Positions 57,901-64,000 of a stretch of DNA of 64,000 bases are shown piece after piece; the first letter of the stretch is position 1; every line of letters starts with the position of its first letter. The notes under the pieces are model-generated. The model was given only the letters and a program-made list of their open reading frames with translations. It searched no databases and was not told where the DNA came from. The translations under genes were made by a program, and so were the position numbers. Source of the stretch: Nereocystis luetkeana (taxonomy: Eukaryota > Sar > Phaeophyceae > Laminariales > Laminariaceae). The DNA lies in contig JARUPZ010000010.1 in assembly GCA_031213475.1 (NCBI GenBank), positions 7,294,776 through 7,358,775 on the forward strand. Reading direction: 5' to 3'.

Positions 57901-60900
57901 TAAGGTTCGGTACGAACTCCCCGAATACCGGGGTATTTACGCTACCGAAGGGGTTCAGCACGGCCGCACTACCCTGCCGAAGTTTACCGGTGTGTTCGGT
58001 ACGGCCGCAATACCCTACCGAAGTGTGTTCGGTACGGCCCCAATACCCTGCGGAACTTTACCGGATTGTTCGGTACGAACTCGACACCGGTACCCAACCC
58101 TTCGGTATGTTCGGTATGACCTCAATACCTGTACTTGACACTTCGGTAGGCTCGGTTCGCCCACCAAGAATACCCCGGATACCGGTATACCAATACCCGG
58201 CATACCCTCGTAAACATGGCGAGCGGGCTCAGGGGTTCCGTCGGTTTTTATTTTTGCCATCAGAAGTTCACGCCGCTTGTTTTACTTTCTTTAGTTAGAC
58301 CCTGAAACGTGGCACACACCTTCTGTGCCGTTTCTCATGCCGAGGGGTGTACGGAGGGGGTGCAAGTTTTTTTATTTCCGCCACTTTTTTTTGGTTCTTC
58401 GGCTTTTTTTCCTGAATATTGGGCTGTTTGGGAGCCCAGGGATATCTAGCAAACACGACAAAAAAATATTGTACCCCCTCGATACACCCCTCGGCATAAG
58501 AAACGGCACGGGAGGTATGTGCGCAGCTTCAGGGTCTACTAAAAAAAAAACAGTGAACTTCTAAGCTTTCGTGGGAAAAAACGTGGGGTCTCACCTTTTT
58601 TTTTCGAAATTTACCTGATTTCAGCATGGAATCGACTATATATAAGCGGATTGTATTGCTTAGTATTGATCTTACTCGGTCAATTCTTCCGAATATTTGC
58701 AATAACTCTTGGAGTGCCAACTGCAGAACCGTTTCGTCCGGGATAAACAATGGAAACCCCCCCCCTGCGGAATCGCCCGACTATAGTTGACCATTTCGAA
58801 AGCCTGTGGTTGTTCGGGACACAATTTCGCTGCTAGCGCCAGCTCTAGGCCCTCAACGAAAAAACTGTCGATGCCATCCGCTTCCACTGTTCATTACGGT
58901 CAGACACCCCCTTCGGGATATGGTCGGCTTCGTATCCCGCGGGTGTCACAAGTTGAAAAGGACCATTATTATCAGGCTTGCCTACGAGTATTTAGTTCGT
59001 GTACTGCTGCTGTGACTCTGCTGCTGTACGGTAGGGTGACAGGAGGATAAGGTTTGATGACGTGTGTTCGTTTTTTTTTTTTCAAAGTAGGTGATCATGG
59101 TTTTGCGAGTGCCAGCATGCCACCACCGTGTGTATGTACCGGTGTCTGTAGGCGAAACAGACGAAAACCACCGTGACTGTAAAATCAACGCCAGAGTTTG
59201 AAGACTGTTATAGCTGTTATAGTGCCGCTGTACGGCTGTGTTGTTCTTGTTGCTGTTGTAGTGTGTACCGTGGCTGCGTGGTTGCTTTTGAAATCCCTAG
59301 GCAGTGTGAGTTTCGCCCTGCCTCCCGCGCACGTACGAGCGTAGCATGCAATATGTTGAGATTATGTGCTCGTTTCTATTTCGTAGGTCGACAGGAAACA
59401 CGGCACACACACGCGCACACCCAGAAGCACCGTCGGTGGTCGATGTAAATGGAAGAGCTTGGTGTGGGACTGGTGGTGCTGTTATACGGTGACTGCCACA
59501 GATTAGAGAGCTAGAGAGCTTGAAGGACGATGTGATAAACTTATGGAATACAAGGCGCTTCGCTCCGCGGGCGGCCTACGCCGCCCGCTACGCTCGCTCA
59601 GGAAGGCAAAAAGTACATCAAATTATGCGAAGCGAACAGAGGTCCACGATTGAGTTTAGTGTTTTCAAGGATCGTAATTGCAAACCGGCGACTTGATAAT
59701 GCCAAGAGTCCCGCCGCCATGCTTCAGAAAATAACAGCTCCGACGTCAGCTTGGATGCCACATATACGCTTCGCGTCGCGGATGTCGTACGTACGTACAT
59801 ACACCCCAGGTAGGGTACTACTGTCTGTACTTATTTCCTTATTTCGGTATGCTCTATGTCTGTACTGTATGTACGAAGAAAGCGAAAGCACAGCACGGCA
59901 CAGCAGCAAGAACAATGAAAATGAAACCGAGAACTCGGAAAGGAAAAAAAATCCCCGTCCCCTCTCGTGTACTATTTTTTCTGCCTGATTGGAACACCTT
60001 ACACCCGGTCGAAAAGAAGAAGAAAAAAAAATCGCACAGAAGAGCTTCTCTCTCAGCCTCGTACGCCGCCCGCCCCTCTCGCGACCACCTCGCTACCGAT
60101 TCGGTCCGGGTAAAGCTTTTATCACTCTCTGCCACAATCAGCCCCGTCGCCCGCCCCGCGTGAAGCCCGGTGCTCATCGTGGCCGTCGTTCGCCAGCTCG
60201 ATAACGTTGGTGTTCAAACTGCACACCTCCCTCTTTCAACTTCAGCGTAGTCGCAAAAATAAGCACCGCTTGTATATTATCTTGCAATCCCGAACGACCT
60301 TTATAAAATCGTACATACTCTATCAACAACCATAAATCGAAGCCAGACAAAGCCCGTTCATGCATCCCTCGTGTCTCGAGGCACACGCGACGCCTAGGCA
60401 CGAAAGCGGCGACCGCGCTCCTTGCAACCCCCCCTCTACCCGCCAGCACCCGCTGGCACTCGCGACGGTGCTGGGTCCTCCCGCGATGCCGTGCTCGGAG
60501 AACACGCACACGAAACGAAAGATGAAAACAGGAAGAAGTGACCGAGAAAACAAAGAACTGCTGGAAAGGTCCGGCAAGTAATGAAAGGAGGCGGTTTGGA
60601 AGTGGGAGCTCTGAGAGGCCAGGGATGCACCAACCGAGCACGCTCAGGGGTTGTGATCTAAGTATGTAGTTCTATAATATACAGCAGCAGTGAAAAATTA
60701 AAAATCTCAGAGCGTGGGGTCTCCATCGTCCTGCTTGGCTCTGGCCGGTCGGAATGTCTCCCCGTGGTTACCTGGCAGACTTCGCGACTTTGAAGCCCCA
60801 GAGCAGGCGCCACGAACCTCGGCCGGGGCTCGCATTTGCGGCGTGGTGTACACGCGGACCCCCTGCGTGCCACGCAGCCGAGAGCGCGAGAAAACACCGG

Positions 60901-63269
60901 CGGCCCAAGGACAGAGCGTTTTGTGTTCCGCAAAGAAAATGTGTTTCGTACCAGGTACATATTGGACATATATGTGACATTCGAGTTGCTATTGCATTCA
61001 GCATTCATGGTTGATATGTAATTTTTTGCTTTAACCAGCCTGTACTCTGGTACTTAGCCGCCGCCGACGACGATGTAAATCCTTGCTTACATCCCAACTC
61101 AATAAGGGCCGTTCTTAGGGCCGGTCCTAACGAGAAAGAAAAAAGGATTAAAAAAAGGAATAGCAGCACTAAAAGAGCACGTGAATTCTATTGGTCAAAT
61201 TGAAACAACACTGAAGTAGAGATTCCGATACCTCCGTTTTCACATTTCGTTTTTTTAAGCCCCATTTTTACGAAATTGGTGCGAAAGAAACGAAATACGG
61301 GTGATACCCAGGGGCGAAGAGAAACATGGAAGGAGCTCGAAGCGTTGGGAAAGTTCCGATAAAGGTTCTACGACCGGTTGGCAAGTGCACGATGGCCGAG
61401 GTAGTGCATGTGGCTGCCACGCGGCTTGTCTGCCGACGGCGCGAGCATATATGGGTAGGGAATCACCAAGGGGTGCCCTCGCAAGAAACAGGGGGATCAG
61501 GAAGTGGCTGTGGCGGTACATTTTCGAGATGCGTTCCTCTCAACTTTCAAACGTCTGCCATCGAACAGCGATGGCCGATACACAAAATCTACAGCACTCC
61601 GGAGGGGGCGGGTTGGATCACGAGGACAGTGATGGCCGATACACAAAATCTAGAGCACTCCGGAGGGAGAGGGTTGGACCACGAGGACCTCCTGCTGTAG
61701 AAGGTGCCTCGCGTGTGCGAGTTGTGTCATCCACCGTCGCTGTCGAGCGCTATCGCCGAGAACTACGTGCTGTGGTGGTTGAGTCAATGTGAAAATTGCA
61801 CCGCGTATAAGTTTGACTCGGCTTCTTCTTTTTGTTTCGTTTTTTTTTCTTCGTTTTTTTTCTCGTTAGAACTCAACCTGCTGTTTTTTACGAAAAACGA
61901 AAATCTGTTCGGTTATTTCGTTTTTTAGCTTCGTTTTTTTTCCTCTCGGTAGGACTGGCCCTTAGCGAACAAAAAAACACACGGTTCGTGAGGTTTTCAT
62001 CAAGAATCATGACATTTTTTGTCGTCAATCAAGGATTCGTGACTTTTTGTCGAGTCTACCGGTGTCTTTGGCTGTCCCGCCGAGTAAAACGCGTATATTC
62101 GGCCTAAAAACCCAGTTCTGAGAGTCCAGAAGCAGAACATGACACCACGCGATATTAAGACCCACCGCATTTTTCACGTTTCCGTGAAGTTTCCGCGAAA
62201 CGAGAAGAAGAGTGAAAAATTCAGTTAAAAACGACCCTTGGTATCCATATTCATGCCTAAACGCTCCTCGGATTTCTTTCCAGCGTGTGTAAACGTGCTC
62301 GTAAGCACAGCAAGAAATTTGACACGTGTTAACAGCAGCACTTCGTATCATAGACACACCGTTTTATCAACACTATCCAGGTATTGACACTGGCGACATG
62401 CGTATAGCCGACAGCATCACTTTTTTATGCTCATCTTGCTGTTTCGTCTTTTATCATGGATACTGTATTTCTATGGGCAGGGCGTGGACCTGCTAGAAGG
62501 GCTGGAGGGCGTCGACGTGGAGGTGCAGATCTTGGACCTCGGATCATTGCAGTCGGTGGTAGCCTTCGCCGAGAGGTTCAAGGCGTCCGGGCGCAAAGCC
62601 GACGTTCTCATCAACAACGCCGGGATCATGGCCATCCCGGAGAGGCGTGAAACCGTCGACGGCCTCGAGATGCAGATCGGGGTGAATCACTTCGGCGGGC
62701 ACCTCCTGACTAGGTTGATGGAGCCCATGATAACCGACGGCGGCCGAATCGTGTTCCTGTCGTCTTTGGGGCACGACCAGCCACCCGGTTTGGCCAAGAC
62801 GACCGTGGATTGGGACAACATCAACTTCGAAAAGCCTGGCAGCTACGACAGCTGGATGGCGTACGGGCGGTCCAAGCTGGCGAACATCCTAGACGCCAAG
62901 GAGTTCGCGAAGCGCCTGGCCGTCCGCGGAATCAACACCTACGCCGTTCATCCAGGCATAGTCGATACCGATCTCATGCGCAACATGACGGACGACAGCT
63001 GGACGTCGCGCATGTCGAGGTGGGCCGCCCCCCTCATGAAGTACGTCTTGTCGACCCCGCTGACGGGAGCTTTGACGTCCCTCCGGTGCGCCGTGGACCC
63101 GGCCCTGGCCGCCCCGGAGTGTTCGGGCAAGTACTGGGCCGCCATGAAGGAGACAATGCCGTCATCGATAGCGTCGGACCCCGCCAACCCGCCTCGCATG
63201 TGGACCTACACGGAAGACGTTCTTGAAGTGAAGCTCGGGAAAAAGGTGGACACGGTGCTTGCTTCGTAA
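54983..63269 (+). CDS. Short-chain dehydrogenase/reductase, copy 2, two exons
   Basis: Exons 54983-55201 and 62481-63269 encode 335 aa, the same length and intron position as copy 1; the intron is 7279 bp (donor GTGAGG, acceptor GGGCAG). All active-site motifs match: TGANTGIG, NNAG, N142, S168, YGRSK, HPG. Exon 1 differs from copy 1 by two amino acids, and the first 270 bp of exon 2 by only about two bases. Residues about 169-197 and 234-268 differ strongly; the second block follows HPG and is where SDRs form the substrate-binding lid. The last 60 residues are again nearly identical. The 85 bp before the ATG also resemble copy 1, so the duplication includes the proximal promoter but not its 42-bp repeats. 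Intact and probably functional with altered specificity (inference). Confidence 0.92.
57510..57600 (-). mobile_element. SINE family B, 3' fragment
   Basis: GCTCATCCCATTTATTTTCT, CTCTCTCCTTCCAACTCGTA and CAGATCCGGGGTCACATA match the 3' end of SINE-B; the remainder is absent. Confidence 0.7.
57785..58205. repeat. Array of TTCGGTA / TACCGAA words
   Basis: At least a dozen GTTCGGTA or TACCGAA words in both orientations fill 420 bp, with spacing of about 37 bp in the clearest part (GTTCGGTACGGCC at 57991 and 58028). CCGGTA-type variants fill the gaps. It lies in the spacer of the inverted-repeat element. Confidence 0.8.
58325..58511. mobile_element. MITE with 38-bp terminal inverted repeats
   Basis: GTGCCGTTTCTCATGCCGAG at the left is inverted as CTCGGCATAAGAAACGGCAC at the right, continuing inward through GGGGTGTA / TACACCCC. 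The element is about 187 bp. No target duplication is clear. Confidence 0.7.
61106..62075. mobile_element. Relic of the 39.5-kb-type Harbinger element, split by a second element
   Basis: TAAGGGCCGTTC at 61103-61114 continues after the inner element as GCGAACAAAAAAACACACGG and TTCGTGA. This is the same order as the left end of the element in SDR1. Its right end is not found. Its place near exon 2 in both introns suggests it predates the gene duplication. Confidence 0.6.
61118..61961. mobile_element. Second PIF/Harbinger-like element, nested
   Basis: TTA at 61115-61117 and 61962-61964 flanks 844 bp with inverted ends GGGCCGGTCCTAACGAG and CTCGGTAGGACTGGCCC. Inside, a unit of about 60 bp (GATGGCCGATACACAAAATC) is tandemly duplicated at 61570 and 61630. 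A frame at 61301-61792 spans these and resembles no transposase. Confidence 0.75.
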
Positions 63270-63407
63270 GGGGTGTCGGCTGTTGCTGCGCGTTTTGCAT
63301 GGTGGAGAACGAGAGCGCTGTCTGTCTTCTCGCGGCTGGGGCGACCTGTTTCCTCTTTTGGCTGAGCTTGGCTCGAGCGGTCACGCCGACGAGGATTTTG
63401 TTTTTAG

Positions 63408-63715
63408 TCATCACTTTTTACTTTCCAGCCTAACTCGTAGGAGGTGTTACCCTCAGCGATCTTCTGGACAAGCCGTGGTCACAGGTGTCGTCCCTTCTCC
63501 CCCCCGGTACGTGCCTTTATGTTTTGTCGCGCATAGGGTTCAGTATTCCCACTGCTCGTCGATTTTCATCGAATGTAGCTAACTCACGCTCTCGCACTTT
63601 CCGCCAATCGTTTTTTTATGCAAGAAAAGTCCCTACGAGCATGCACTCGGCGAGACTTGAACCCACGAAATTGATCGTGATAGGCACGCGGACCACCTAC
63701 CGAGCCACCGGGGAT
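63408..63715 (-). mobile_element. SINE family A, full copy downstream of SDR2
   Basis: It starts about 140 bp after the SDR2 stop. Head (ACCACCTACCGAGCCACCGG on plus) and body match the 14.1 and 43.2 kb copies closely. Confidence 0.85.
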
Positions 63716-64000
63716 TGAAACCGCCTGGGCACCGAATCCGTGGCTCTCTCGACAGCCTGCTTCGGGGTTTGCGCCGTAGTTTTGAAATATTTCGTTCAAT
63801 CAGTAGTAGCGCTTCCTGATGTTATTTTGGCATCTCCCCCCTCCCGTTTATGGGTACGTGACACCAGCCAGGTTTTACTCTGGTCTAGAGACCTATTAAG
63901 AGCCCATGTGGAAATTGGCGCCTTCCTTGTTGAAAAGACATGCGCGTGGAGACTTGTCCACCCGCGTGGCTTTCTGTGTATATTTTATCCTTTGTCCTTC
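63716..64000. other. Right edge, nothing recognised
   Basis: No exon, RNA gene or transposon end was found in the last 285 bases. Confidence 0.4.

Larger units (their letters stand above)
56150..60676. mobile_element. 4.5-kb inverted-repeat element in SDR2 intron
   Basis: Arms 56150-57250 and 59548-60676 are inverted copies of about 1.1 kb. They match from TATAGAACTACATACTTAGA at the outer end to GCGAAGCGCCTTGTAT at the inner end. The right arm has an extra GC hairpin of about 33 bp near 59567-59601 (GCGGGCGGC / GCCGCCCGC). Both arms keep a frame containing RRRVCLETRGMHERALSGFD (to 56660 on plus, to 60174 on minus), similar to no family I recognise. The spacer is 2.3 kb. Palindromic TATA at both edges could be a TATA or TA target duplication. 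A foldback-type transposon is the best reading; a genomic inverted duplication is the alternative. Confidence 0.75.

Noticed and set aside
58672-58887. Minus-strand 71-codon frame (DGIDSFFVEGLELALAAK)
   Set aside because: It looks protein-like but matches no family I know and lies in the transposon spacer, so it is not called.

Overview
This is a gene-poor, repeat-rich stretch of a eukaryotic nuclear genome. Genes are split by spliceosomal introns with GTGAG-type donors and CAG acceptors. tRNA-derived SINEs and several LINE families are abundant, and short TTAGGG-type tracts occur away from any chromosome end. The free-standing class II dihydroorotase argues against an animal, where this enzyme is part of CAD, and fits an alga, plant, fungus or other protist. 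A stramenopile alga such as a brown alga is a plausible guess, but nothing in the sequence proves the lineage.

Left end (1-8.1 kb): two housekeeping genes stand head to head. The first two coding exons of an EXO1-type exonuclease run leftwards off the window (ATG at 1898, minus strand). A complete 10-exon dihydroorotase runs rightwards (ATG 2359 to stop 8074; 355 aa, all metal ligands present). The 460 bp between the start codons is probably a shared promoter. Neither gene shows as one long reading frame; both were assembled from splice sites.

Middle (8-36 kb): almost entirely mobile and repetitive DNA. It holds two tRNA-derived SINE families (called A and B here), decayed fragments of two LINE families (C and D), 89-bp TTAA-flanked MITEs, other MITEs, microsatellites, and one essentially full-length LINE with a restriction-like endonuclease (30.9-35.0 kb, called R-LINE here). 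The R-LINE has a broken reading frame, and its unoccupied target survives in a related repeat at 23.7 kb.

Right half (36-64 kb): two paralogous two-exon genes for a 335-residue short-chain dehydrogenase (exons 37115-37333 + 40353-41141 and 54983-55201 + 62481-63269). Their introns (3.0 and 7.3 kb) are full of transposons, including PIF/Harbinger-like elements near exon 2 in both. The second intron also holds a 4.5-kb inverted repeat with arms of about 1.1 kb. A second, 5'-truncated and frameshifted R-LINE lies between the two genes.

The most unusual signal is the 9-mer TACCWGGTA, found at least 31 times against about 0.5 expected by chance and never in a recognised exon. Comparing copies of the same repeat shows that it and other TA-bounded words are present in one copy and absent in another. 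They look like micro-insertions or excision footprints at TA sites.
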